A DNA stretch of 64,000 bases from Micromonospora okii (GCF_020884795.1 NZ_BBZF01000019.1:155890-219889); one strand, 5' to 3'. Positions 17,451 to 26,420 are shown, numbered from the stretch's first letter. The notes: a model not told the origin generated them from the letters alone. A program made the numbers and translations.

Positions 17451-17483
17451 GGTCTGCGTCCCTTCCACGGCGCGCCGCCGCAA

Positions 17484-17501
17484 ATCCAACGGTTGCTGGA
17501 T
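17484..17501. promoter_or_regulatory. TetR operator 1
   Basis: An 18-base dyad with ATCCA/TGGAT ends lies between the MFS and tetR starts. It is identical at 15 of 18 positions to the dyad at 18197-18214 in front of the FMO gene, which defines a small local regulon. Confidence 0.75.
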
Positions 17502-17513
17502 TGTAGGGGGACA

Positions 17514-18173
17514 ATGGCGGCCGTGACCATGCCCCGCCGTCGACCGGGCCGCCCCCGGCGCGCCGAGAACCGCGACACCCGCGAGGTGGTGCTCGCCGCC
17601 GCCACGGCGCTGTTCGCCGCCCGTGGCTTCGACGCCGTCGGGCTGCGGCAGGTCGCCGCGGCCGCCGGCGTCGACGTGGCCACGGTCTCCCACCACACGG
17701 GTACGAAGGCGCAGCTCTACGACGCCTGCTTCGCCCGGGTGTTCGCCGCCGAGCGGCAGGCCCTGGAGTCGGCGACGCGGGCCGCCCGGGTGGCCCTCGA
17801 CGCCGGGCCCGTGGCGGCCCGGCAGGCGCTGCACGACCTGGTCGACGTGTTCGTCGACTTCCTCGAGGCCCGGCCGGAGACCACCGCGCTGTGGCTGCGT
17901 CGCTGGCTGGAGCCGCACCGGCACGCCGAGCTGGACCAGCGCTACTCCACCCCGCTGTACGACCTGGTCGAGGGGCTGCTGCGCGACGCGGCGGCGGCCG
18001 GGGCGCTGGTCGATCCCACCCCCCGCGTCACCGTGCGCGGCCTGGTGTGGGCGGTGCACGGGCACGTGGTGGCGCTGGCCGTGCCGGGAGGGCCGGAGCA
18101 GGGGGAGCGCCGCGAGTTCCGCGCCTGGCTGCACCGCGTCCTGCACGGGCTCTACGGCCCGACCGCCCCTTGA
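17514..18173 (+). CDS. TetR family transcriptional regulator
   Basis: The 219-aa repressor has an N-terminal TetR helix-turn-helix (residues about 18-64; the GLRQVAAAAGVDVATVSHH recognition region) and a C-terminal ligand-binding helical domain. It is divergent from the MFS gene and upstream of the FMO-SDR pair. Two near-identical dyads flank the gene, indicating control of itself, the transporter and the oxidative pair. The inducer is probably a substrate or product of the monooxygenase, which is inference from layout. Confidence 0.9.
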   Translation: MAAVTMPRRRPGRPRRAENRDTREVVLAAATALFAARGFDAVGLRQVAAAAGVDVATVSHHTGTKAQLYDACFARVFAAERQALESATRAARVALDAGPVAARQALHDLVDVFVDFLEARPETTALWLRRWLEPHRHAELDQRYSTPLYDLVEGLLRDAAAAGALVDPTPRVTVRGLVWAVHGHVVALAVPGGPEQGERREFRAWLHRVLHGLYGPTAP

Positions 18174-18196
18174 CGCCGGTCGGCGACCCGCGCATT

Positions 18197-18214
18197 ATCC
18201 AACCGTCGTTGGAT
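18197..18214. promoter_or_regulatory. TetR operator 2
   Basis: ATCCAA, six bases, TTGGAT is a perfect dyad 22 bases upstream of the FMO start and matches the dyad near the tetR start at 15 of 18 positions. Confidence 0.78.
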
Positions 18215-18235
18215 TAACGGTCGGGGGAGGAAACC

Positions 18236-19552
18236 ATGGGCGCACCGAGGATCGCGGTGATCGGCGCCGGCGCCGCCGGCCTGGCCACCCTCAAGGCCCT
18301 CGCCGACGCCCGGGTCGACGCCGTCTGCTTCGACGCCGGCGAGCAGGTCGGCGGCCTGTGGGTGTACGGGGCGCCGGACTCGCCCGCCTATCGCACCCTG
18401 CACCTGAACACCAGCAGGGCCCGCACCCAGTTCGCCGACCACCCCATGCCGGCGGACTGGCCCGACTACCCCGACCACACCCGCGTCGCCGGCTACCTGC
18501 ACGACTACGCCGACCGTTTCGGCCTGCTCGCCGCCGTCCGGCTGCGGCACACCGTCGACCGGGTCACCCGCACCCCCGACGGCCGCTGGACGGTGCGCGC
18601 CACCGGCCCCGACGGGCCCACCGAGGTCACCGTCGAGGCGGTCGTCGTCGCCAACGGCCACAACCGGGTGCCCCGGCTCCCCGAGCCCGGCTACCCCGGC
18701 GACTGCGCCGCCGAACAGCTCCACAGCCACGCCTACCGGGGCCCCGACCAGCTCACCGGCCGGCGCGTGCTCGTCGTCGGCGGCGGAAACTCCGCCATGG
18801 ACATCGCCGTCGACGCCTCCCACACCGCCCGACGCACCCTGCTGTCCCTGCGCCGCGGCGTGTGGGTGGTGCCCAAGTACCTGCTCGGCCGCCCCTCGGA
18901 CACCCTCAACGGGGCCCTGGCCCGCCGGCTGCCCTGGCGGCTGCGCCAACGGGTCACCCAGGCGATGCTCGCCGCCACCGTCGGCCCGCCCGCCCGCTAC
19001 GGCCTGCCCACCCCCGCCCACGGATTCCTCCAGGACCACCCCACCCTCTCCGACGCGCTGCTGTCCCGGCTCACCCACCGCGACATCGAGGCCCGCCCCG
19101 GCATCGCGGCCTTCGACGGCGACCGCGTCACGTTCACCGACGGCCGCGTCGACGCCGTCGACCTGGTCGTCTGGTGCACCGGCTACCGCGTCGAGATCCC
19201 CTTCCTCGACCCGGCGCTGCTCGGCGACGGCGCCGACACCCTGCCGCTGTACCGGCACGTGTTCCACCTCGACGCCCCCGGCCTGATGTTCGTCGGGCTG
19301 ATGCAGTCCACCGGGGCGGCGTTCCCCCTCGTGGAGGCGCAGGCCCGGCTCGTCGCCGCTCACCTGGCCGGCCGGTACGCCCCACCCGACCCCGCCACAC
19401 AGCGGGCCGCCTGCCGCGCCGAACTGCTCGCCGCCACCGCCCGCTGGGGGCAGCGGCGGCCCGCGATGCGGGTCGACTTCGACGCCTACCTGGCCGAGCT
19501 GGGCCGGGAGCTGACCGCCGGGGCCCGCCGCGCCGCCCGGGCCGCGTCGTGA
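18236..19552 (+). CDS. flavin-containing monooxygenase
   Basis: The 438-aa class B flavoprotein monooxygenase has the FAD loop VIGAGAAGLATL at residues 8-19, an NADPH loop VVGGGNSAMD near 181, and between them an FMO-like HSHAYRGP stretch. Enzymes of this class oxygenate N, S or ketone substrates (Baeyer-Villiger type possible) using NADPH and O2. It is the first gene of a two-gene operon with the SDR, whose GTG overlaps its stop. TetR operator 2 lies just upstream. Confidence 0.88.
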   Translation: MGAPRIAVIGAGAAGLATLKALADARVDAVCFDAGEQVGGLWVYGAPDSPAYRTLHLNTSRARTQFADHPMPADWPDYPDHTRVAGYLHDYADRFGLLAAVRLRHTVDRVTRTPDGRWTVRATGPDGPTEVTVEAVVVANGHNRVPRLPEPGYPGDCAAEQLHSHAYRGPDQLTGRRVLVVGGGNSAMDIAVDASHTARRTLLSLRRGVWVVPKYLLGRPSDTLNGALARRLPWRLRQRVTQAMLAATVGPPARYGLPTPAHGFLQDHPTLSDALLSRLTHRDIEARPGIAAFDGDRVTFTDGRVDAVDLVVWCTGYRVEIPFLDPALLGDGADTLPLYRHVFHLDAPGLMFVGLMQSTGAAFPLVEAQARLVAAHLAGRYAPPDPATQRAACRAELLAATARWGQRRPAMRVDFDAYLAELGRELTAGARRAARAAS

Positions 19553-20391
19553 GCGCCCTGACCGGCCGGCGGGTCCTGCTCACCGGCGCCCGGGGCACCT
19601 TCGGCCGCCACCTCGGCGCGGCGCTGACCGCCGGCGGCGCCCGCGTCGTCGGCCTCGACCTGCACGCCCACGACGACCCCGACGTGCCGGTGCTCGCCGC
19701 CGACCTGACCGACCCGGCCGCCGCGCCGGCCGCCGTGGCCGCCGCCGTCGACCGGCTCGGCGGCCTCGACCTGCTGATCAACAACGCCGGCGTCGGCGGA
19801 CCCGCCCCCGCCGAGCTGTCGCCCGACGAGACCGTGCGCCGGCAGCTCGAGGTGAACCTGCTCGCCGCCTGGCGGACCACCGCCGCGGCCCTGCCCGCCC
19901 TCGTGGCCGCCCACGGCCGGGTCGTCTTCGTGGCCAGCCGGATGGCGGTGCTGCCGCTGCCCCTGGCCGCCGCGTACGGGGTCAGCAAGCGCGCCCTCGT
20001 CGCGTACGCCGACGCCCTGCGCCTGGAGGTCGGCACCCACGTCGGCGTCAGCGTCGTCTATCCGAGCATGGTCGCCTCGCCGATCCACGACAGCACCGCC
20101 GCAGCCGGGCTGTCCCTGAGCGGGGTGTCCCGCCCGGAGCCCGTCGAGGGCGTCGTCGCGGCGATCCTGCGCGCCGCCACCGCCCGCCGGGCCCCCCGCG
20201 ACGTGGCGACCACCGCCCGGGGGCGCCTCGAGATGGCCCTCGCCCGGCACGCGCCCGCGCTCGCCGACCGCCTCGTGCGCCGTACCGTCGCCGGGCGGGT
20301 CGCCGCCGGGGACCTCGACGCGGCGCCGCTGGCCGCCGGGCTGGTCGCCCGCCACCGCGACCCGGCGGCGCAGGAGCCCCGCAGCCCGTGA
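19549..20391 (+). CDS. short-chain dehydrogenase/reductase
   Basis: The 280-aa SDR has the NAD(P) loop LLTGARGTFGRHLG, the structural NNAGVGG motif, and the catalytic Ser in FVASRMAV with the Tyr-x-x-x-Lys as YGVSK. The C-terminus is extended relative to the minimal 250-aa SDR. Its GTG start overlaps the FMO stop, so the two are translationally coupled and probably act on one substrate, for example alcohol to ketone to ester; the substrate is unknown. Confidence 0.88.
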   Translation: MSALTGRRVLLTGARGTFGRHLGAALTAGGARVVGLDLHAHDDPDVPVLAADLTDPAAAPAAVAAAVDRLGGLDLLINNAGVGGPAPAELSPDETVRRQLEVNLLAAWRTTAAALPALVAAHGRVVFVASRMAVLPLPLAAAYGVSKRALVAYADALRLEVGTHVGVSVVYPSMVASPIHDSTAAAGLSLSGVSRPEPVEGVVAAILRAATARRAPRDVATTARGRLEMALARHAPALADRLVRRTVAGRVAAGDLDAAPLAAGLVARHRDPAAQEPRSP

Positions 20392-20446
20392 CGGCGACCG
20401 CCGGCACGGGACACCGCCGACGGCCGCGCCGGGCCACACTACGGGG

Positions 20447-21013
20447 ATGCCGGTCATCCTGCGCGCCCCCGCGACGGCCCACCACCCCGGACTGCTGCTG
20501 CGCCCGTGGTGCGACACCGACGTGGCCGCCCTGGTGGAGGCCCATCGCGACCCGGTGCTGCGCCGCCGGGTCCGGCGGCCGATCGCCGACGCCCGCGACG
20601 CGCGGCGCTGGATGGCCCGCAGCCGGCAGGGCTGGGCCGCCGACCGGCGCTTCGACTTCGCCGTCGTGGAGCCGCAGCCCCACGGCGGCGACCGGCTGGT
20701 CGCCACCGTCGTCGTCAAGGAGGTCCTGCCCGGCCGCGCGCACGCCGAGGTGGGGTACTGGACCGCCGCTTGGGCGCGCGGGCGCGGCGTCGCGCCCCGG
20801 GCCGTCGAGGCGGTCACCGGGTGGGCGTTCGCCCGGTTCGCCGCCGCCGGCCTGACCCGGCTGGAGTTGCTGCACGAGGTCGACAACACCGCGTCGTGCC
20901 GGGTGGCGGAGAAGGCCGGCTACCTGTTCGAGGAGGTCCTGCCCGCCCGGGAGCCGTTCCCCCACGACGGGCACCGGCACGTACGGCGGGCACCGCCCCG
21001 CCCGAGCGCCTGA
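20447..21013 (+). CDS. GNAT family N-acetyltransferase (RimJ/RimL type)
   Basis: The 188-aa protein has the RimJ/RimL layout: LLLRPWCDTDVAALVEAH near the N-terminus, VGYWTAAWARGRGVAPRAVEAV as the acetyl-CoA-binding region, and VDNTASCRVAEKAGY at the C-terminal motif. The likely substrate is an amino group on a protein or small molecule and cannot be named. It stands alone after the SDR operon with a 55-nt gap. Confidence 0.85.
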   Translation: MPVILRAPATAHHPGLLLRPWCDTDVAALVEAHRDPVLRRRVRRPIADARDARRWMARSRQGWAADRRFDFAVVEPQPHGGDRLVATVVVKEVLPGRAHAEVGYWTAAWARGRGVAPRAVEAVTGWAFARFAAAGLTRLELLHEVDNTASCRVAEKAGYLFEEVLPAREPFPHDGHRHVRRAPPRPSA

Positions 21014-21103
21014 CCACGCGGCTTCCCTCCGGGGAATGCGCCACCTCGGCCCGGCGCTGTCCCCTCGGACGGCCGCTACGGTGGATCGCAGGGAGGTGGC
21101 GAG

Positions 21104-21580
21104 GTGACCGATCGCTGGGAGGCCGCGGCCGAGGCGCAGATCCGCGCCGCCCAGGAACGCGGCGAGTTCGACAACCTGCCCGGTGCGGGCAAGCCGCTGC
21201 CGGGGCGGCACCTGCCCTACGACGAGTCGTGGTGGATCAAGAGTTTCCTGGAGCGCGAGCAGATCCCCGGCGACCTGCTGCTGCCCACCCCGCTGCTGCT
21301 GCGCCGCCGGGTCGAGAAAGTGCCTCACGAGGTGCGGGACCTGCCCACCGAGGCGTCCGTGCGGGCGTACGTGGGCGACCTCAACCGGGAGGTCCTCGCC
21401 TGGCTGCGCAACCCCACCGGCCCGCAGGTCGTCGTGCGGCCCGTCAACGCCGACGAGGTGGTGCGCGGCTGGCGCGCCGACCGGGAGCGGGCCCGGGCGC
21501 AGGCCCCCGCCGCTACGGTCCCTGTGACCCCGGGGCGCAGCAGTCGGGGCTGGTGGCGCCCCTGGCGTCGCCGTCCCTGA
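21104..21580 (+). CDS. DUF1992 (DnaJ subfamily C member 28-like) protein
   Basis: The 158-aa protein has the DUF1992 core: EAQIRAAQERGEFDNLPGAGKPL at residues about 8-30, then SWWIKSFLEREQIP. This domain is shared with the C-terminal part of DNAJC28; its molecular role is unknown. GTG 21104 follows a GGGAGGTGGCGAG stretch. The C-terminus is basic and variable. Confidence 0.87.
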   Translation: MTDRWEAAAEAQIRAAQERGEFDNLPGAGKPLPGRHLPYDESWWIKSFLEREQIPGDLLLPTPLLLRRRVEKVPHEVRDLPTEASVRAYVGDLNREVLAWLRNPTGPQVVVRPVNADEVVRGWRADRERARAQAPAATVPVTPGRSSRGWWRPWRRRP

Positions 21581-21640
21581 CCCCCGGGGCCGGTCACACG
21601 AGGGGCAGCGGCTGCTGCGGGTCGGTGCCAGGATGCTCGG

Positions 21641-22534
21641 GTGCGTCCCACCGCCGTCGCACTGCTCACTGCGGCCCTGCTCGCCGTCGGTCACGTCCTC
21701 GGGGTCCTGACCGACCGTCCGCTCCTGCGCTACGCCGAGGTGCTGGTGGTGCTCCTGCTGCTGGCGTACGTGTTGCTGGCCAGGCTGCCGTCGCCGGGGT
21801 GGGCGCTGCCGGTCGCGCTCGCCGTGCCCGCCGTCGACGCGGTCCGCACCATGCCCGTCACCGAACCGGCGACAAGTGGTTGGACCGTGTACCGCGATTC
21901 CCCCGTCGAGGTCGACGGGTGGCACACGTTCACGGAAGGGCTGGCGGCGACCTGGGCGGGCACCGCCTTCGCGGTCGTGCTGCTGCTGTGGCTCGCCGCA
22001 CGCGGCGGCGAGCAGGCGCGGCGGCCGGTCCCGGCCGTCCGACGGCGTCTCGCCCTCGCCGGTGGCGCGCTCGCCGTGACCCTCGTCGTGGGGTACGCGC
22101 TCGTCCGGGTCGTGCAGGTGTGGCGCGTTCTGGTCGATGCACGGGACATGTACGACAACTCGGATCCGGGCGAGGCGGCGACTGCGGCGGGCCTGGCGGT
22201 GGTGGCGGTGGTGGCGCCGCTGCTGCTGGCGCTGGCCTCGCTCGTGCTGACCGTGGCGCTCGCCCGGCGGGCCCTGTGGTTGGCCGCCGGGGGCGCTGCG
22301 CTGCTCGCCGCCGTCGCCCTGCCGTTGCTGGACGCGGCTCTCACGGCGACGCCCCTGCCCATCGCCGCCTACGACGGTGCCCTGTTCGGCCGGTTCGCCA
22401 TCACCCCGACGCTGTCCATGCCGGCCCCGGTTCCGGCGTTGACCGCCGCCGTTAAGCTGACCGCGTACGCGCTCGTGGTGGTGGGCCTGGTGCGGGCGGC
22501 GGGTCCGCCGGCGCAACCGGTACGGCAGAGTTGA
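21641..22534 (+). CDS. multi-pass membrane protein of unknown function
   Basis: The 297-aa protein has about seven or eight hydrophobic segments, with two near the N-terminus, an extracellular-like loop (residues about 68-100) and further helices around 105, 145, 185, 210 and 275. I recognise no family. GTG 21641 is the likely start. The downstream 100 bases to the next, convergent gene hold no obvious feature beyond a short imperfect hairpin. Confidence 0.7.
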   Translation: MRPTAVALLTAALLAVGHVLGVLTDRPLLRYAEVLVVLLLLAYVLLARLPSPGWALPVALAVPAVDAVRTMPVTEPATSGWTVYRDSPVEVDGWHTFTEGLAATWAGTAFAVVLLLWLAARGGEQARRPVPAVRRRLALAGGALAVTLVVGYALVRVVQVWRVLVDARDMYDNSDPGEAATAAGLAVVAVVAPLLLALASLVLTVALARRALWLAAGGAALLAAVALPLLDAALTATPLPIAAYDGALFGRFAITPTLSMPAPVPALTAAVKLTAYALVVVGLVRAAGPPAQPVRQS

Positions 22535-22636
22535 CCCACCGCCCGCACCAGGGCCGCGACAGCCACGGATGACCGCCGACCCGATCCCTCGCTGCGGGAA
22601 GGGCTTTCCGGAAGCCCCATGGCGATGATCACCGTG

Positions 22637-23203
22637 TCACGGCCGCGCGGCCTGCCACGTCCAGAAGGTGCGGCGGGGGCGGCCGTCGAACTCCGCGCGC
22701 CCGGTCATCCAGAGCAGCACCTCGACGGGCGGGCCGGGCGGGGCGTCGGGGAAGAGCCGCTCCAGCACGGCGGCGGCGAGCGGAGCGGGCGGTCGCCAGG
22801 TCACGCCGAGGCCCCGGGTGATGTCGTGGGTGTGCAGCAGGGACTCGGCGACGCCCATCGCCGCGAACCCGCTCGGGTCGCAGGCGCCGAAGTGCCAGGC
22901 CCGTTGCTGCGGGCCGGCGGCGTCGAGGGCGGTGGCCAGCAGCTCCGCGCAGGCAGCCACGACGGCCAGGACGTCGGCGGGGGTCGCGCTGGGGGAGACG
23001 GTCAGGTCGAACGGCAGGTAGCCGTCCGCCGGCCGGCCGACGACCTGCCCGGCGTACGCGAGCAGGTCGTGCGCCACGTGCGCCGCCGTGGCCAGGCAGC
23101 TCCACTCCAGCGTGCCGGCGGGCACGGCCCAGTCCCGGTCGACGTGCGCGCCGAGCACCCGCAGCACCTCACCGGACGCGGCCCGCACGTGTGACCCGTC
23201 CAC
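22637..23203 (-). CDS. maleylpyruvate isomerase N-terminal (DinB-like) domain protein
   Basis: The 188-aa protein has the DinB/mycothiol-dependent metalloenzyme layout: WSCLATAAHVAHDLLAYAGQ near residue 33 and LLHTHDITRGLG near 120, giving the His ligands of the metal site. Family members use mycothiol or act as thiol transferases. GTG 23203 is chosen because it follows a GGGGGGT ribosome-binding stretch; the frame remains open to 23275. Specific substrate unknown. Confidence 0.8.
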   Translation of the reverse strand: MDGSHVRAASGEVLRVLGAHVDRDWAVPAGTLEWSCLATAAHVAHDLLAYAGQVVGRPADGYLPFDLTVSPSATPADVLAVVAACAELLATALDAAGPQQRAWHFGACDPSGFAAMGVAESLLHTHDITRGLGVTWRPPAPLAAAVLERLFPDAPPGPPVEVLLWMTGRAEFDGRPRRTFWTWQAARP

Positions 23204-23401
23204 CCCGTCACCCCCCAGATCGTCGGCCGCGATCCTACGGGCACCCACCACGCGCCGGTACCACCCACAGGTCACCGACGGGTACGCCCGGCACCCGCTT
23301 CAGGCGACGGCGGCGCGGGACGGTCGGCGGCGGTGCGCACCGCGAGGTCGGCCAGCCCCCACCCTGCGGGTACCTCAGGTGGCGTGCTGCAATGAATCAC
23401 C

Positions 23402-24217
23402 ATGAATTCCACAAATCTCCCGCCGATCGATGAACCCGGCCTTCTGCTGGCGATGGAGCAGAACCTCGCCGAGCACGCCTGCCACCTGCACCGGCACCTG
23501 GAAGGCGCCTCCGTCACCGAGACCGGCGACCTGCTGATCGCCGACAGCGGTCTCGCCGACGACACCTTCAACATCGTCGCGGCGGCCCGCTTCACCCCGG
23601 CCACCGCCCCGGTCCGCGCCACGGAGACGGCCCGGACCCTGGCCGCCACCAGCCGCCCCTTCTCCTGGTGGGTGGGCCCCGCCTCCACGCCGGGCGATCT
23701 CGCCGAGTACCTCCGGGCCGCCGGCCTGGAGGCGTCGGAGACCGAGACCGGCATGTGGAAGGACCTGCGCGGCCCGCTGCCCGAGGCGCGCGCCGACAGC
23801 CTGGACATCCGCCTGGTGACCACTGCGGAGCAGCTCGCCGACTACGCCACGGTTCTCGCCGCGAACTGGGACCCGCCCGCCGCCACGGTGCGCCGGTTCT
23901 TCGCCGACGCCGCCGACCTGGCGCTCAACGCCGACTGCCCCGCCCGCTACCTCGTCGGCTACGTCGACGGCCGTCCCGTCTGCTCCGCCGAGGTCTTCCT
24001 GCACGCGGGCGTTGCCGGGATCTACAACATCGCCACCCTCGCCACCGCCCGCCGCCGCGGCTACGGCGGCGCCGTCACTGTGGCCACCCTGCACACCGCC
24101 CGCGACGCGGGCTACGAGATCGCGGTGCTGCAGGCGTCCGCCGACGGCGAGCCCGTCTACCGCCGCCTTGGCTTCACCGCCTGCGGCCACTTCACCGAGC
24201 ACGCCCTCACCCCCTGA
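23402..24217 (+). CDS. GNAT family N-acetyltransferase
   Basis: The 271-aa protein has a variable N-terminal half and a C-terminal GNAT domain with the acetyl-CoA region ATARRRGYGGAVTVATL and the following EPVYRRLGF motif. It is longer than a single-domain GNAT and may carry a degenerate first domain, as seen in several actinobacterial acetyltransferases. ATG 23402 is the only good start. It is convergent with the erythromycin-esterase-like gene, with 17 bases between stops. Confidence 0.85.
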   Translation: MNSTNLPPIDEPGLLLAMEQNLAEHACHLHRHLEGASVTETGDLLIADSGLADDTFNIVAAARFTPATAPVRATETARTLAATSRPFSWWVGPASTPGDLAEYLRAAGLEASETETGMWKDLRGPLPEARADSLDIRLVTTAEQLADYATVLAANWDPPAATVRRFFADAADLALNADCPARYLVGYVDGRPVCSAEVFLHAGVAGIYNIATLATARRRGYGGAVTVATLHTARDAGYEIAVLQASADGEPVYRRLGFTACGHFTEHALTP

Positions 24218-24234
24218 AGGAGCACCGTCGCCGG

Positions 24235-25458
24235 TCAGGCCGCCGGCCACCACGTCCGCCCCGCCGGCGCGTCCCGGACGAACACGATCGCGTCGTTGCC
24301 CGCCAGGTGCGCCGGGTCCAGCGGCGCGTACCCGAACCAGGGGGAGACCCGGGCGGCGGGCGGCACGTCGCCGAGGGCGGCGGCCAGCCTGCGGACGTCG
24401 ACGACGTAGCGGTCCTGTGGCAGCGCGTACAGCAGCCCCTCGACGGTGTCCGGTGGCGGGGTCGACACCCCGTGGTGGCGGATCGTGCCCAGGGCGGTAG
24501 CGAGCACGGCGTACTCCTGGCCGAGTCGGGCGTCGACGATCGCGCCGGCGCTCCACCACCGCACCGGCCCCTGCCACATCCGCATCGTGCTCTCGTGCCG
24601 TTGCAGGTGCGCGTGGTGGGCGTACACCAGCGCGGGGCCGCGCTCGGCGACGGCGAGCAGGTTGGCGGCCATCATCGACGCCCGCGTGGCCAACAGCCCC
24701 GCCATGCGGCTCGGCGCGGGGTCGGCCATCCGGTGGTGGTACCGCAGCAGCCCGACGGCAGTGCGCCCGTACATGCGCGCCCGGTCCCAGTCGTCCCGCG
24801 AGGAGGCCGCGATCAGGCGCGGCGCCTGGGTGTCGAGCAGGGCCACGAGGTCGTCGGCGAGCAGCCGGAGGCGCTCGGCCTCGGGCGTGCGCCCCACGGA
24901 GCGGGACGGGTCCGTCATCGCGGCGGGTTCCGTCCACCGCTCGTCGTCGCCGAGCAGCCGGTCGAGGGTCTGCACGTCGTGGGTGAGCAGGTCGTCGTCG
25001 GTCCGGGCGGCGAGGTAGGCGTGCAGCGCGGTGAGGGCCTGCCGGGGGCTCGCGGCACCGGTGATCTCCAGGGGGCCGTCGAACCCGACGAAGCGCAGCC
25101 GCTCGGCCGCCGGCCGGCCGTCGTTGTACGCGCGCATCCAGCGCACGAGTTCCCGGTTGGCCGGGGACGCGCCGAACCCGTGGCTGAAGCCGCGCCGCAT
25201 GACCTCGTCGAGGGTGCCTGCGCCCGAGGTGACGTAGTCGTCGACGACCAGGCCCGCCACGCTGTCGCTCTCGATGGCGATCGTGCGGTAGCCCTCCCGC
25301 TCGACGAGTTGCCGGAACAGTTCGTTGCGCACCTCGAGCAGGACGTCCTCGCCGTGGGTGGGCTCGCCGAGGGCGAGCAGCCGTGGCCTGGCCGGAAGCA
25401 GCCCCAGGACGGTGGCGGCGTCGACGGGATGGGCGGCGTCCTCGACAGCGACAGTCAT
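24235..25458 (-). CDS. erythromycin esterase family protein
   Basis: The 407-aa protein belongs to the EreA/EreB-like family, whose resistance members hydrolyse the macrolactone of erythromycin. The catalytic GE-x-x-HG motif is present as LGEPTHGED near residue 30, followed by TIAIESD near 65, and a second conserved His lies in HAHLQRHESTM. ATG 25458 is chosen; an open frame runs to 25506 through the operator. It is divergent from a double-MerR regulator, with a dyad 3 bases before the start, so expression may be induced by a drug. Many family members are not macrolide esterases, so the substrate is uncertain. Confidence 0.87.
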   Translation of the reverse strand: MTVAVEDAAHPVDAATVLGLLPARPRLLALGEPTHGEDVLLEVRNELFRQLVEREGYRTIAIESDSVAGLVVDDYVTSGAGTLDEVMRRGFSHGFGASPANRELVRWMRAYNDGRPAAERLRFVGFDGPLEITGAASPRQALTALHAYLAARTDDDLLTHDVQTLDRLLGDDERWTEPAAMTDPSRSVGRTPEAERLRLLADDLVALLDTQAPRLIAASSRDDWDRARMYGRTAVGLLRYHHRMADPAPSRMAGLLATRASMMAANLLAVAERGPALVYAHHAHLQRHESTMRMWQGPVRWWSAGAIVDARLGQEYAVLATALGTIRHHGVSTPPPDTVEGLLYALPQDRYVVDVRRLAAALGDVPPAARVSPWFGYAPLDPAHLAGNDAIVFVRDAPAGRTWWPAA

Positions 25459-25460
25459 AT

Positions 25461-25480
25461 CTTCAACGCTATCGTTGAAG
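25461..25480. promoter_or_regulatory. MerR-type operator dyad
   Basis: CTTCAAC (25461-25467), six bases, GTTGAAG (25474-25480) form a perfect dyad between the divergent esterase and MerR-family genes. It is close to both starts, a typical arrangement for a MerR regulator acting on a divergent promoter. Confidence 0.75.
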
Positions 25481-25504
25481 CGACGGTGGAGACTTTTCCG
25501 CGAC

Positions 25505-26233
25505 ATGGGCAGGACGGTGCGGCTAAACCCTCAACACGGTGGTCGGCTCAGGCCGGTCGACCTGGCGCGGTCGCACGGGCTGTCCACGCAGGCGGTCCGG
25601 AACTACGAGGCGGCCGGCATCCTCCCGGTGGCCGAGCGCAGCCCGCACGGCTACCGCGCCTACACGCCGCTGCACGCCCAGGCGCTGTGCGCGTTCCTCG
25701 CCCTCGTGCCCGGGCACGGCCACCCCACGGCTGCGGAGATCATGCGCGCCGTCAACCGGGGCGCGGTCGAGGACGCGCTGCGGCGCGTCGACGAGAGCCA
25801 CGCGCAACTCCTCGACGACCGCCGCACCTTCCAGGCGGTGGAGGACGCGCTCGGCGGCCTCGCTCCCGTGGCGGCGGAGCGCGGCGACACGTTCGTCGGC
25901 CCCTTGGCGCGCAGGCTCGGCGTGCGCCCGGCCACCCTGCGGGCGTGGGAGCGCGCCGGCCTGGTCCGGCCGGGCCGCGACCGGCGGACGGGCTACCGGG
26001 TCTACGGCGCGGCGGACGTGCGCGACGCGTTGCTCGTCCACCAGCTCCGGCGGGGCGGCTACCCCTTGGCGCAGATCGCCCCGCTGATCGTCCAGGTTTG
26101 CGCCGCCGGAGGCGTCGCGCCTCTCGAATCGGCGCTGCGCGACTGGCATGCCCGACTGTCGGCCCGTGGCCGCGCCATGCTCGCCGGTGCCGCCGCCCTC
26201 GACGCCTACCTCCGCGCCAGCCAGCGTCCGTAA
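25505..26233 (+). CDS. MerR/TioE family regulator with two helix-turn-helix domains
   Basis: The 242-aa protein carries an N-terminal MerR HTH (LRPVDLARSHGLSTQAVRNYEAAG at residues about 15-38) and a second MerR-like HTH around residues 137-200 (LARRLGVRPATLRAWERAGL). This tandem arrangement matches TioE-type regulators. It is divergent from the erythromycin-esterase-like gene, and the shared dyad suggests it controls that gene. The effector is probably a small drug-like molecule, which is inference. Confidence 0.87.
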   Translation: MGRTVRLNPQHGGRLRPVDLARSHGLSTQAVRNYEAAGILPVAERSPHGYRAYTPLHAQALCAFLALVPGHGHPTAAEIMRAVNRGAVEDALRRVDESHAQLLDDRRTFQAVEDALGGLAPVAAERGDTFVGPLARRLGVRPATLRAWERAGLVRPGRDRRTGYRVYGAADVRDALLVHQLRRGGYPLAQIAPLIVQVCAAGGVAPLESALRDWHARLSARGRAMLAGAAALDAYLRASQRP

Positions 26234-26280
26234 CCGCGCCGCGCCCCCGGCCTCTTCCCCACCGCACGTCCCGCCGATTC

Positions 26281-26420
26281 GCACCGCCGCTTGCCTTGAT
26301 TATCGGATTGTTGTTAACAGCAATCCCGCAAATAAGCCGGACAAAGGGGGCATAACATCAGCACACCATAATGACAGTTCTTGTGCGTAATGAGTTACGC
26401 TGGTGTAGTCGGGTCTGTGA
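26281..26420. other. AT-richer noncoding island with dyads
   Basis: This stretch between the MerR gene and the HNH gene is noticeably less GC-rich than its surroundings. It holds a near-palindrome at 26307-26324 (ATTG...CAAT, centre GTTAAC) and a perfect dyad GCGTAA-TGAG-TTACGC at 26385-26400. No gene is evident. It could be a recombination scar or a regulatory region. Confidence 0.45.
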
